Positions 56,162 through 64,000 of a stretch of DNA of 64,000 bases are shown one piece after another. Position 1 is the stretch's first letter. Each line of letters starts with the position of its first letter. Source of the stretch: Geomonas sp. RF6 (GTDB lineage: Bacteria > Desulfobacterota > Desulfuromonadia > Geobacterales > Geobacteraceae); NCBI RefSeq assembly GCF_021044625.1, contig NZ_CP087999.1:3183001-3247000 (forward strand), written 5' to 3'. A program made the position numbers and the translations under genes. Below the pieces are notes generated by a model. That model was not told the origin of the DNA and did no database searches. It saw nothing but the letters and a program-made list of their open reading frames with translations.

Positions 56162-57130
56162 ATGACAGCACAATCCTCTTTGGAAGCAACCAGCAATGAC
56201 TGGCCGAGCATCCCCTTTGCCGAGTGGAAGGACACCTGCGCCACGCTGCACATGTACACGCAGGTAGTCGGCAAGGTAAGGCTGGTTCAGACGACATGGG
56301 TGAACCACTCGTGGCACACGCCGCTGTACGTCACCTCCCGCGGGCTCACGACTTCGCCGATCCCGTACGGGAGCAGAACCTTCGAGATCAACTTCGACTT
56401 TATCGAGCATGCGGTCCATATCCTCGCCAGTGACGGCGGGAAAAGGACGATACCTCTGGCGCCGCGTCCGGTGGCGCACTTCTACGAGGAGCTCCTGGCA
56501 AGGCTCTCCGAGTTGAACCTTCCGGTGCAGATCAGCACGATCCCGAATGAGGTGGCGGAACCGATTCCCTTTGAAACCGATCGCGTACACGCCTCCTACG
56601 AGGCGGAACAGGCCAACCGTTTCTGGCGCGCGCTGGTGCAGATCGATCGGGTCTTCAAGGAGTTTCGCGCCCGCTTTATCGGAAAGTGCAGCCCCGTGCA
56701 CTTCTTCTGGGGAAGCTTCGACCTCGCCGTCACCCGCTTCTCCGGACGACCCGCGCCGCCGCATCCCGGTGGGATCCCGCATCTCCCGGACTGGGTCACG
56801 CGTGAGGCGTACTCCCACGAGGTGAGCAGCTGCGGATTCTGGCCCGGCGGTGAGCTCCTGCCTGAGCCGATCTTTTACTCCTACTCGTACCCGGAGCCGC
56901 CGGGATTTTCAGCAGCCCCGGTGCGGCCGGCCGGTGCAGGGTACCATGCGGGATTGAAGGAGTTTGTCCTCCCGTATGAGGAAGTGCGTCGCGCGCCGTC
57001 GCCCGACAGCGCTCTCCTCGATTTCCTCCAGACGACCTACGAGGCGGCCGCCGAGTGCGCCCGCTGGGACAGGAACGAGCTGGAGCGTGGCGACTTTCCC
57101 CCCGGTGGCAATATCCTCCGTCACCCCTGA
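56162..57130 (+). CDS. DUF5996 family protein
   Basis: 322 residues. WPSIPFAEWKDTCATLHMYT, QVVGKVRLVQTTWVNHSWHT, PLYVTSRGLTTSPIPYG, HFFWGSFDLAVTRFSGRPAP and SREAYSHEVSSCGFWPGG-like segments are the conserved blocks of DUF5996, a family of about 300 residues with no known function. Rich in Trp, His and Pro. Cytosolic. ATG at 56162 with GGGAGCGGG upstream; the longer open frame passes the REP copy. Confidence 0.85.
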   Translation: MTAQSSLEATSNDWPSIPFAEWKDTCATLHMYTQVVGKVRLVQTTWVNHSWHTPLYVTSRGLTTSPIPYGSRTFEINFDFIEHAVHILASDGGKRTIPLAPRPVAHFYEELLARLSELNLPVQISTIPNEVAEPIPFETDRVHASYEAEQANRFWRALVQIDRVFKEFRARFIGKCSPVHFFWGSFDLAVTRFSGRPAPPHPGGIPHLPDWVTREAYSHEVSSCGFWPGGELLPEPIFYSYSYPEPPGFSAAPVRPAGAGYHAGLKEFVLPYEEVRRAPSPDSALLDFLQTTYEAAAECARWDRNELERGDFPPGGNILRHP

Positions 57131-57795
57131 CATGCCCGACTCCTCCTCCTTGGAAGGTGCCACCATGCCAGATGTCGCCACCAAAGGCCAAATCCCCCCT
57201 GTCCCCCCTTCGCAAAGGGGGGGACGTAAGGCCGCGAACGTGGAGCAGATATCCAGTGGCCGCTGCAGGAGAACTCGCGGTCCTGCATAGCCCGGAGTCG
57301 CGGGTAATAGGTGTTCGGGGACATAGGTAACACGTGTTCGGCGACATAGGTAACGGGTTCGCGGACATAGGTAACACTTCAACCTGCAGTATTCTCATAC
57401 TAACCACTGCACGAGACCTCACGTTTCCCCCCTTTGCGAAGGGGGGACAGGGGGGATTTGCTTTTGCCAGGCCATACGTGAAGGGGCCGCGTCCGAACGC
57501 CACAGCCGAACCTCTGCACTCTGCGCATTTCCTCACCCATCTCCCGTCTCCATTGCCGCATTGCCTAAAGCATTCCCCCTCCTCTGCCGATATGACGCTG
57601 TGCTGCGTCTCCTTTTCTCTCACGGTTCTCCTCCTCCACACCCTCGCCGAGGCAACACGGGAATATCCAGCAGCAAGGAGTTTTGCGAATGACCCACGCC
57701 GAGTACCGGAGCGGCATGAGCTGCGGCAGGGAGATCCTCTTCGAGAGCAAACGAGTTTCGCGAGCGCCGGCGTCGGCAAGGGAAGGAGGGGTGCG
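57131..57795. other. Intergenic region with inverted-repeat element
   Basis: 665 bp that hold the element at 57189-57460 and a leader of the sensor kinase gene. The kinase frame is open from 57334, but it crosses the repeats and the right arm of the element; the coding-like start is 57796. CCTCCTCC and charged residues in 57600-57795 show no recognisable product. Confidence 0.55.
57189..57460. mobile_element. Element with perfect 34-bp inverted ends and three CATAGGTAAC repeats
   Basis: Left arm from CAAATCCCCCCTGTCCCCCC (57189-57222) and right arm ending GGACAGGGGGGATTTG (57427-57460) are perfectly inverted. Between them GTTCGGGGACATAGGTAACA occurs three times with small changes (57313-57333, 57336-57354, 57357-57377). 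No gene inside. Each arm is itself a hairpin. Confidence 0.8.
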
Positions 57796-60700
57796 ATGAC
57801 CCGGGAGTCGGGTGAGAGAGGTAAGGAAGAACTACTCTTCGAGAACGGACTGGCTCGCATCTGCCGTGTACCGCGCCGGGATGGGAGAGGGGCGGTCCTT
57901 ACGAAGGAGTTCCTCGGTCAGAACGCCCTGCAGCGCCTCTACCACGAACGGCGCATCGTGGAGCGCCTGGGGGCGGTGTCGGGGGTGCCTCGCCTGGTGG
58001 AGGGGGAGACGACGGCCCCTGCCACCATCGCCCTGGAGGATACCGTCGCGGTCCCCCTCTCCGCTCTGACCGGTGCTGCGCTCCCGGAGACCTCGCTCCT
58101 TCTGGAGATTGCACAGCAGGTCGCCGAGATCCTCGCCGACATCCACGGGGCCGGCGTCGCCCACAAGAACCTCTCCCCGGCGAGCATACTGTGGTCTCCG
58201 CTGGAGAAGAGAGTCTTCATCGTCGACTTCAGCCTTGCCACCACCTTTGCAGACGAGCGCCCAAGCTTCGTGCATCACCGCGAGATTGCAGGCTTCCTCC
58301 CTTTTCTGGCGCCGGAACAGACCGGGCGGACGGGGCGCGCGGTCGATTACCGTGCGGACCTCTATGCCCTCGGCGCGGTCCTCTATACGCTCTCCACCGG
58401 CGCACCCCCTTTTGCCGGGGATGATCCGCTGCAGCTCATCCACGACATCCTGGCAGAGCTTCCGGTCCCCCCATCGGAGCGGAATCCTTCGGTCCCGAGA
58501 GGGTTTTCCCGCATCGTGACGCGGCTGATGGAAAAGGAGCCGGACCGCCGCTACCAGAGCGCGCAGGGGGTCGCCTTCGACCTGGTGCGTCTGCGGGAGA
58601 CGCTCCTGACGGGAAAGACGACGGACTTCCCGCTCAGGGAGCGCGACTTCCCCCTCAGGCTCTCTCCCCCCTCGCGCCTTGTGGGGAGGGATACGGAGAT
58701 CTCCGCCCTTCACGACGCCTTTGACCTCGCGATGCATGGCCGGGGAGGGTGCCTGGTTATTGCCGGCGCGCCCGGGGTGGGGAAGACCGCGCTCCTGAAC
58801 GAACTCCGTCCGATCGTTGCCGCCAGGCGCGGCTGGTTTGTGTGCGGCAAGTTCGACCAGTATCGCCGCGATCTGGAGGCGGACGCGGTGCGCCAGTCGA
58901 TGGGGGCGCTCGGGCGCCTTCTCCTTGCCGAGCCTGAGGCCCAGCTCGCACCGCTGCGTGAAAAGATCCTGCGCGAACACGGAGCCAACGCCGGGATCAC
59001 AGCTTTCTTTATCCCCGAACTGGGGGCGGTCCTGCGCAGAGCGCCGCAGACCCTCTCGGGGGACGCTCTGCAGAACAAGGACCGCATGGTGCAGAGCGCG
59101 CTGGAGGTCTTTCGCGCCGTCGCCTCGCCGGAACGTCCCCTGGTTCTCGTGCTCGATGACCTGCAGTGGGCAGCTCCCACCCCGCTGGGGCTCGTCGATG
59201 CCCTGGCGACGGAAAACGTCCCGGGACTCTTCATGGTCTGCGCCTACCGCGACGGGGAGGTGGACGCGCTGCACCCCTTGTCGCCGATGTTGTCACGGTG
59301 GGCCGGCTGCGCGACGCCGCCGCGCCTTTTGCACCTGGCGAACCTCCCTCCCCGCGATCTCACCCTTCTTCTGCGCCAGATGCTGCGCCTGGAGAAGGAG
59401 GAAGCAGAAGGACTTGCCGCCTCCGTCATCGCGCGCACCGGCGGGAACCCATACCACACGGTGGAAATGATCAACGCCCTGCGGCGCGAGGGGGTCCTGG
59501 TGGTGGGGGAGTCGGGGTGGAGCTGGGACGCGGCGGCGATCCGCCGCTATGTCGGAGGTGGCGACCTTCTCGACCTTCTCTCCTCCCGTATCGCGCTCCT
59601 GCCGCAGGAGACGCAGGACCTTGTGGAGACGGTGGCCTGCCTCGGCGGAAAGGTGACCGTCCCGCTCCTCGAGGCGGCGACCGCTCTCCGGGGCTCGCAG
59701 GTCGAAGAGTACCTGGTGCCGGCACTTGAGGACGGGCTTTTGGTGATCGAGTCGTCGGAGTCGGGGGGCGCGGTGGGGTTCAGGCACGACCGGGTGCAGC
59801 AGGCGGCATACGCCCGCATGGAGCACGGGGCGCGCCTTGCGCTGCACCTGTCGCTCGGGAGATCCCTGGCCCCCCTTCCGGAGTTCCTCATCCTGGCGGC
59901 GGAGCAGTATCTGGCCGCGCTTCATCTGGTGCAGGATCCGCTGGAGTGCCGGAGGGCGGTGCTGCTCTTTCGGGATGCGGCGGCGAAGACGAAGAACCTC
60001 AATTTCACCATTACACAGCGCATCGTTGCGGCGGCTCTGGAACTCCTGCAGAGAATCAACAATCCTGAGGACACCCTTCTCTTTCTCCAGATGGAAAGGG
60101 AGTACCACGCGGCATTGTACAGCCTTGCGCGCCTCGACGAGGCGGACGAGGTCTATCGCTCCATCCAAATGCGCTCCCCCGATCCGGTGGAGCTCGCCGG
60201 GGCGGCGTGGCTCCAGGTGTGCAGCCTCACCAACAGGGGGCGCGCGGCGGAGGCGGTGGCGCTCGGGCTCGGGGTCCTGCGTACGCTCGGTGTCGCGGTC
60301 CCGCAGCAGCACGAACTTTGCGGGGAGATCGAGCGGGGACTGGACCTCCTTGAGAAATGGGGTGCGCAGGCGAGCGTTGCGGAGGACCTGGCGCGAGGCG
60401 ACGTCGACGACCCGCGCATCCTGGCAATCGCCCGCCTGATCAACCGGATGATTCCCCCCTCCTATTTTAGCGGGCAGGAAGTCACCCCGTGGCTCTTCCT
60501 GGTGGCCCAGCGCCTGTGGGTGGAAAACGGCCCATGTGCCGCGCTGATAGGTCCCCTGAGCCACGCGAGCTTTATGACGGTGGCGGTGAGGGAGGACTTC
60601 CACACCGGGTACCGAGTGGTGCGACACGCGGTCGCCGTGAGCGAGGCGCGTCGCTACGAGCCCGATACCTCCCAGGCCCTCTTCCTCTTTTCCCTGAGCT

Positions 60701-62979
60701 CCGGGGTCTGGTTCGAGCCTCTGGAGGAAAGCTTCCGGCTCGCGCAGCGCAGCCACGAGGGGCTCCTGCAGGGGGGCGACCTGCAAAATGCCTGTTTTAC
60801 CTACTACTCCTCCATTCCCGCCTTCTTCGAGTGTGCAGACACCCTCCTGGAATTCACCTCCATGCTGGAGCCGTGTCTCGCCTTTTCCGCACGCACCGGA
60901 AATGCCCAATGCCTGACGGCCTTCAACTACTACCAGGAAGTTGCCGACATGCTGGCTCGAGGTGTGGCGCCAAAGCCGTCGGAGCCGGAAATGAACGGGA
61001 CCGTCGCGGCGCAGCGCCTCTTCACCCGCGCCATGATGACGGCTCTGCTGGGAAATATGGCGGAGCTCGTGCGGTACGCCGGCGATGCGATGCAGCTCCT
61101 CCCTTACCTCGCCGCCTGCTACGTCACGGCACTCTTTCATCTTTTCCAGGGACTGGCGCTGGCTCACAGGATACGGCAGGATGCGGGGGAGGCGCGGGAC
61201 GCGCTTCTCGCCGAACTCGCGCTCTCCCGCGAATGGTTGGCGCGGCGTGCCGCCGATGCTCCGGAGAACTTCCGGCATCTGGTGCATTTCCTTGACGCGG
61301 AGCGGGCGTGGTCTGTTGGGGAGGTGCGACAAGCGTTATGCGCTTTCGAGGAGGCCATGACTGAGGCTGAAATGCGCCGGCGCCCCTGGCACCGCGCGCT
61401 CATCACGGAGCGGGCCGCGCTCTGCCACCTGGATCACGGGCTGGAGCGGAGCGGACGGCACCTCCTGTCCGAGGCCCTGTCCCACTACCGCAAGTGGGGA
61501 GCCGAGGCGAAGGTGCTGCAACTGGAAGAGCGCTATCCTTTCCTGCGGGCACCCCGTGCCGTGCCGCGGGGGGAGGATTCGCGCTACGGCGTCTCCTCCG
61601 ATCAGGTGGACATGCTGGCGATCCTGCGCGGCTCGCAGGCCCTCTCCTCCGAGACGAGCCTGGAAAGGGTGCGCGCCCAGGTAGTCGAGCTCCTCGGCGC
61701 CATGACCGGCGCCTCCGGAGTCTCCCTGGTGCTCTGGCAGGAGGGGAGCGGATGGTGTCTGCTTCCGGAGGAAGGGGAGGCGCTTCCCCTGGAAGAGGGG
61801 GCGCGGGAGCGGATCCTCCCGGTGGCGATATTCCGCTACGTGGAGCGGACCCGGGAGCCGCTCCTCGTGCACGATGTGAAGAGGGATGATCGCTTCGCCT
61901 TCGACGGCTACTTCTTCCCGCTGGAGTGCTGCTCGGTCCTTGCCCTTCCGATCCTGAACCAGGGGGTGCTGCGCGCCGTCCTTCTCCTGGAGAACCGCCT
62001 GAGCCGCGGCGCCTTCACCGACGAGGGGCTGGACGCGGTGAAGCTTCTCGCCGGACAGCTCGCGGTGTCGCTGGAAAACGCCCTCCTGTACCAGAAGCTG
62101 GAGGAACGGGTGCGGCAGCGCACGGCGGAGCTCTCCGCGGCACAAAGCGAGCTCATGGCGACGGCGCGGCAGGCGGGGATGGCGGAGATCGCCACGAACG
62201 TCCTGCACAACGTGGGGAACGTGCTAAACAGCGTCAATATCTCTGCCGGGATCGTGATGCATGCCATGGCCTCGTCGAAGTCGCGGGAGCTCGGGAAGAC
62301 GGTGGAGCTGGTGAAGGAGCACTCGGCGGATCTCCCTCTTTTCCTTTCGCACGATCCGAGGGGGAGGCTCCTCCCGGCGTACCTGGAAAAGCTCTCCCGG
62401 GCGCTGGACGAGGAGCAGCGCTCCGTAATGGGGGAGCTGTCGCGCCTGGTGGGGAGTGTGGACCACATAAAGGAGATCGTGGCCGCGCAGCAGTCGTATG
62501 CGCGTGGCACGAGCCTCATGGAGCCGACGCGGGTGAGCGACCTCGTGGAGGACGCGCTGCGCATGAACAGCGGTGCGCTGCAGCGTCATCAGGTGACGGT
62601 GCTGAAGGATTTTGCGGAAATCCCGTCGGTCCCCCTGGACAAGGCGCGGGTGCTGCAGATTCTCGTGAACCTGATCAGCAACGCGAAGTACGCCATGGAC
62701 AGCCATCGAACGGAGACTGCTCTGATGACGCTGCGGACGGAGGTCGTGGAAGGGTGCCTGCGGATATCGGTGGCGGACTGCGGGGAGGGGATCGCGCCGG
62801 AGAACCTGTTGCGGATCTTCAGCCACGGCTTCACCACCCGCAAGGGTGGGCACGGCTTCGGGCTGCACAGCTGCGCGCTGGCGGCAAAGGAGATGGGGGG
62901 GACGCTCACGGCGCACAGCGACGGGGTAGGGCGAGGGGCGGTCTTTACGCTGGAGTTGCCGGTAGCCGCGGCAGTATAG
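57796..62979 (+). CDS. Giant sensor: pseudokinase - AAA ATPase - TPR-like - GAF - histidine kinase
   Basis: 1727 residues. Residues 12-280: Ser/Thr-kinase-like domain with K37, H123-K-N-L-S-P, DFS (144-146) and APE (172-174); the catalytic Asp of HRD is Asn125 and DFG is DFS, so phosphotransfer is unlikely. About 295-560: ATPase with Walker A GAPGVGKT (near 325) and LVLDDLQWA. About 700-1270: helical repeats. About 1290-1445: GAF domain. Then a coiled linker, H-box ATNVLHNVGNVLNSVN with H1471, and HATPase motifs (NLISNAKYAM, DCGEGIAPENL, GHGFGLH). No receiver gene is adjacent. RBS GGAAGGAGGGG. Confidence 0.9.
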   Translation: MTRESGERGKEELLFENGLARICRVPRRDGRGAVLTKEFLGQNALQRLYHERRIVERLGAVSGVPRLVEGETTAPATIALEDTVAVPLSALTGAALPETSLLLEIAQQVAEILADIHGAGVAHKNLSPASILWSPLEKRVFIVDFSLATTFADERPSFVHHREIAGFLPFLAPEQTGRTGRAVDYRADLYALGAVLYTLSTGAPPFAGDDPLQLIHDILAELPVPPSERNPSVPRGFSRIVTRLMEKEPDRRYQSAQGVAFDLVRLRETLLTGKTTDFPLRERDFPLRLSPPSRLVGRDTEISALHDAFDLAMHGRGGCLVIAGAPGVGKTALLNELRPIVAARRGWFVCGKFDQYRRDLEADAVRQSMGALGRLLLAEPEAQLAPLREKILREHGANAGITAFFIPELGAVLRRAPQTLSGDALQNKDRMVQSALEVFRAVASPERPLVLVLDDLQWAAPTPLGLVDALATENVPGLFMVCAYRDGEVDALHPLSPMLSRWAGCATPPRLLHLANLPPRDLTLLLRQMLRLEKEEAEGLAASVIARTGGNPYHTVEMINALRREGVLVVGESGWSWDAAAIRRYVGGGDLLDLLSSRIALLPQETQDLVETVACLGGKVTVPLLEAATALRGSQVEEYLVPALEDGLLVIESSESGGAVGFRHDRVQQAAYARMEHGARLALHLSLGRSLAPLPEFLILAAEQYLAALHLVQDPLECRRAVLLFRDAAAKTKNLNFTITQRIVAAALELLQRINNPEDTLLFLQMEREYHAALYSLARLDEADEVYRSIQMRSPDPVELAGAAWLQVCSLTNRGRAAEAVALGLGVLRTLGVAVPQQHELCGEIERGLDLLEKWGAQASVAEDLARGDVDDPRILAIARLINRMIPPSYFSGQEVTPWLFLVAQRLWVENGPCAALIGPLSHASFMTVAVREDFHTGYRVVRHAVAVSEARRYEPDTSQALFLFSLSSGVWFEPLEESFRLAQRSHEGLLQGGDLQNACFTYYSSIPAFFECADTLLEFTSMLEPCLAFSARTGNAQCLTAFNYYQEVADMLARGVAPKPSEPEMNGTVAAQRLFTRAMMTALLGNMAELVRYAGDAMQLLPYLAACYVTALFHLFQGLALAHRIRQDAGEARDALLAELALSREWLARRAADAPENFRHLVHFLDAERAWSVGEVRQALCAFEEAMTEAEMRRRPWHRALITERAALCHLDHGLERSGRHLLSEALSHYRKWGAEAKVLQLEERYPFLRAPRAVPRGEDSRYGVSSDQVDMLAILRGSQALSSETSLERVRAQVVELLGAMTGASGVSLVLWQEGSGWCLLPEEGEALPLEEGARERILPVAIFRYVERTREPLLVHDVKRDDRFAFDGYFFPLECCSVLALPILNQGVLRAVLLLENRLSRGAFTDEGLDAVKLLAGQLAVSLENALLYQKLEERVRQRTAELSAAQSELMATARQAGMAEIATNVLHNVGNVLNSVNISAGIVMHAMASSKSRELGKTVELVKEHSADLPLFLSHDPRGRLLPAYLEKLSRALDEEQRSVMGELSRLVGSVDHIKEIVAAQQSYARGTSLMEPTRVSDLVEDALRMNSGALQRHQVTVLKDFAEIPSVPLDKARVLQILVNLISNAKYAMDSHRTETALMTLRTEVVEGCLRISVADCGEGIAPENLLRIFSHGFTTRKGGHGFGLHSCALAAKEMGGTLTAHSDGVGRGAVFTLELPVAAAV

Positions 62980-62992
62980 CCTGTGTGTTTTT

Positions 62993-63015
62993 TGTAGGCC
63001 GGAGCATTTTCGGCA
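62993..63015. repeat. Half copy of the REP-like palindrome
   Basis: TGTAGGCCGGAGCATTTTCG GCA: only the left arm is kept, 14 bp after the sensor-kinase stop. Confidence 0.6.
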
Positions 63016-63049
63016 GACAGGTCAGACAGGTCAGACAGGTCAGACAGGT
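63014..63049. repeat. Tandem 9-bp repeat, four units
   Basis: CAGACAGGT four times without change. The last unit contains the stop codon of the GIY-YIG gene (minus strand). Confidence 0.9.
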
Positions 63050-63300
63050 GCCGCGTTCTCTTCGGTCAGCTGCACCTTCGCATTCCTGCTCATTTTCTTG
63101 ATCTCATATTCTCTCCGCGATGCAGAGGACCGCGTGTGTCCTTTTTCACTGTACACGACCCGCAACGGGCGCCTGCCGCGGAAGTACTTCGCGCCCGCGC
63201 CGCTGGCGTGCTCGCTGAAGCGCCTTTCCACGTCCGTCGTGATCCCGGTGTAGAGGGAGTCGTCGGAACAGAGGATGATATACACCTGCCATTCTTCCAT
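63040..63300 (-). CDS. GIY-YIG nuclease-superfamily protein (UPF0213/YhbQ-like)
   Basis: 86 residues. WQVYIILCSDDSLYTGITTD has the GIY (V-Y-I-I) and YIG (Y-T-G) motifs, followed by RRFSEHASG and KYFRGRRPLRVVYSE with the conserved Arg and Glu. A single domain without DNA-binding extension. Start ATG at 63300 overlaps the upstream SagB stop (TGATG); GTG at 63303 is an alternative. The C-terminus ends in a 9-bp repeat. Confidence 0.88.
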   Translation of the reverse strand: MEEWQVYIILCSDDSLYTGITTDVERRFSEHASGAGAKYFRGRRPLRVVYSEKGHTRSSASRREYEIKKMSRNAKVQLTEENAAPV

Positions 63301-64000
63301 CACTTGCTCGCCACCTTTCCTACCGGAGCCAGATATACCGCGAACTCCTCATCTCCATCCACACCAAGAAGTTCATCGACAAGGGTCTGGTTGTACGCCG
63401 CTATCGCGCATGTGCCGGAGCCGATCGCTTCGCAGGCGAGGTAAAGGTTCTGGCAGACATGCCCGGCATCGATGGCGATGACCTTGTACGACGCCTCCCC
63501 ATAACGCCACTCCGTGCGGTGTGGGATTGCCGTCCACATGAAGGTCACTGCCGCCTGCCCCGCGAAACGCTGGCCGTGACAGGCAGCGGCAACGCTCGCG
63601 GGGAGATTTTCCACGATGCGCACCCTGACCAGGGCGTGCTCCAGTGGCAGGTACCGATATATTCCGCTCTCCAATCCCTCGACCCTCATCACCGCCAGGT
63701 ACGTCTCGAGCGGGTGACGGCACCCTGCCGACGGGACGGTGCGCAACACGGCGGCTTCGTGCACTTTCGCCCGTACTCCCTGAGTCGCCCAAAGGAGAAA
63801 TGCCACCTCCTGCAGTGACAGCGGTGCGGAGGTGAAGCTGCGGCGGCTTTCCCTGTTTCCTATCGCGGTCTTCAGCTCGCACGGCGGGATGTCCCATTCT
63901 TCCTGCTTCGGGAGGGGAATGACGGAGGAATCGGGCGGCGCCGCTTTCTGAACCGGAGGGGGGAGCGTTCCGCGCGACTGCTCGGTGCCGCGGAAATCGA
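63300..64000 (-). CDS. SagB-type nitroreductase, 5' end beyond window
   Basis: At least 233 codons; the frame stays open to the window edge. A Pro-rich stretch (TLPPPVQKAAPPDSS) precedes the nitroreductase fold: GNRESRRSFTSAPLSLQEVA, LLWATQG, VPSAGCRHPLETYLAV, RFAGQAAVTFMWTAIPHRT, YGEASYKVIAIDAGHVCQNL, GSGTCAIAAYNQTLVDELL. SagB enzymes are FMN-dependent and form azoles in peptides or reduce other substrates. No cyclodehydratase is visible here. Operon with the GIY-YIG gene. Confidence 0.85.
   Translation of the reverse strand, partial: DFRGTEQSRGTLPPPVQKAAPPDSSVIPLPKQEEWDIPPCELKTAIGNRESRRSFTSAPLSLQEVAFLLWATQGVRAKVHEAAVLRTVPSAGCRHPLETYLAVMRVEGLESGIYRYLPLEHALVRVRIVENLPASVAAACHGQRFAGQAAVTFMWTAIPHRTEWRYGEASYKVIAIDAGHVCQNLYLACEAIGSGTCAIAAYNQTLVDELLGVDGDEEFAVYLAPVGKVASK

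Noticed and set aside
57313-57377. Three direct repeats considered as a CRISPR array
   Set aside because: Spacing of 0-3 bases leaves no spacers; no cas genes.
57334-57795. 154-codon N-terminal extension of the giant sensor kinase
   Set aside because: Crosses repeats and the arm of an inverted-repeat element; strong RBS and kinase-like sequence begin at 57796.

Overview
The window is about 62-64 % G+C by eye and looks like a chromosomal segment of a Geobacter-type bacterium (Geobacterales; Geobacter, Geomonas or Citrifermentans are the likely genera). The evidence is a large MCP-less chemosensory cluster with PATAN/DUF4388, HEAT and zinc-ribbon receiver proteins, a GEMM riboswitch of the sort common in this group, a lutABC lactate operon, and many dispersed G/C-rich and REP-like palindromes. 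The assignment is inference from gene content; no rRNA is present to confirm it.

Layout. 1-4.5 kb: RidA tail, rpmB (-), a DUF218 protein, a multi-pass permease, an SDR oxidoreductase and an AlkD-type glycosylase (-). 4.7-8.9 kb (-): operon tmk-holB-ricT-metG. 9.1-13.9 kb (+): rnc, a radical SAM gene, era, a small DUF1328 membrane protein (-), and der. 13.9-27.2 kb (+): a 13-gene chemosensory island (PATAN-REC-GAF, CheY, CheA, ExeA-like ATPase, two CheW, four further receiver proteins, HEAT, CheR, CheB, GAF). Most of it is tightly spaced or overlapping, and it contains no methyl-accepting protein. 27.5-31.6 kb: leuS-lptE-holA. Then rpsT (-), miaB, a bifunctional-nuclease gene, an M42 peptidase, guaB-guaA, a HAD phosphatase, flgM behind a clear sigma-28 promoter, and tRNA-Gly(CCC).

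40.5-47.6 kb is accessory: a cupin gene with a decayed partial copy beside it, a GEMM (cyclic dinucleotide) riboswitch with terminator ahead of a DUF4382 lipoprotein, a yybP-ykoY (Mn2+) riboswitch with terminator ahead of a ribbon-helix-helix protein and a Tim44-like membrane protein, then an isochorismatase-type hydrolase, a cyclase-family lipoprotein and an orphan solute-binding protein.

47.6-52.8 kb (-) holds the best candidate for an undescribed system: a two-gene, translationally coupled operon of a TIR-domain protein and a 1257-residue STAND NTPase with a membrane segment and about 14 WD40 repeats. It resembles bacterial NLR-like conflict/immunity pairs. 53.2-55.8 kb is lutABC. 56-63 kb carries a DUF5996 protein, an inverted-repeat-bounded element, and a 1727-residue pseudokinase-ATPase-GAF-histidine kinase. 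The right end has a GIY-YIG protein and a SagB-type nitroreductase cut by the window edge.
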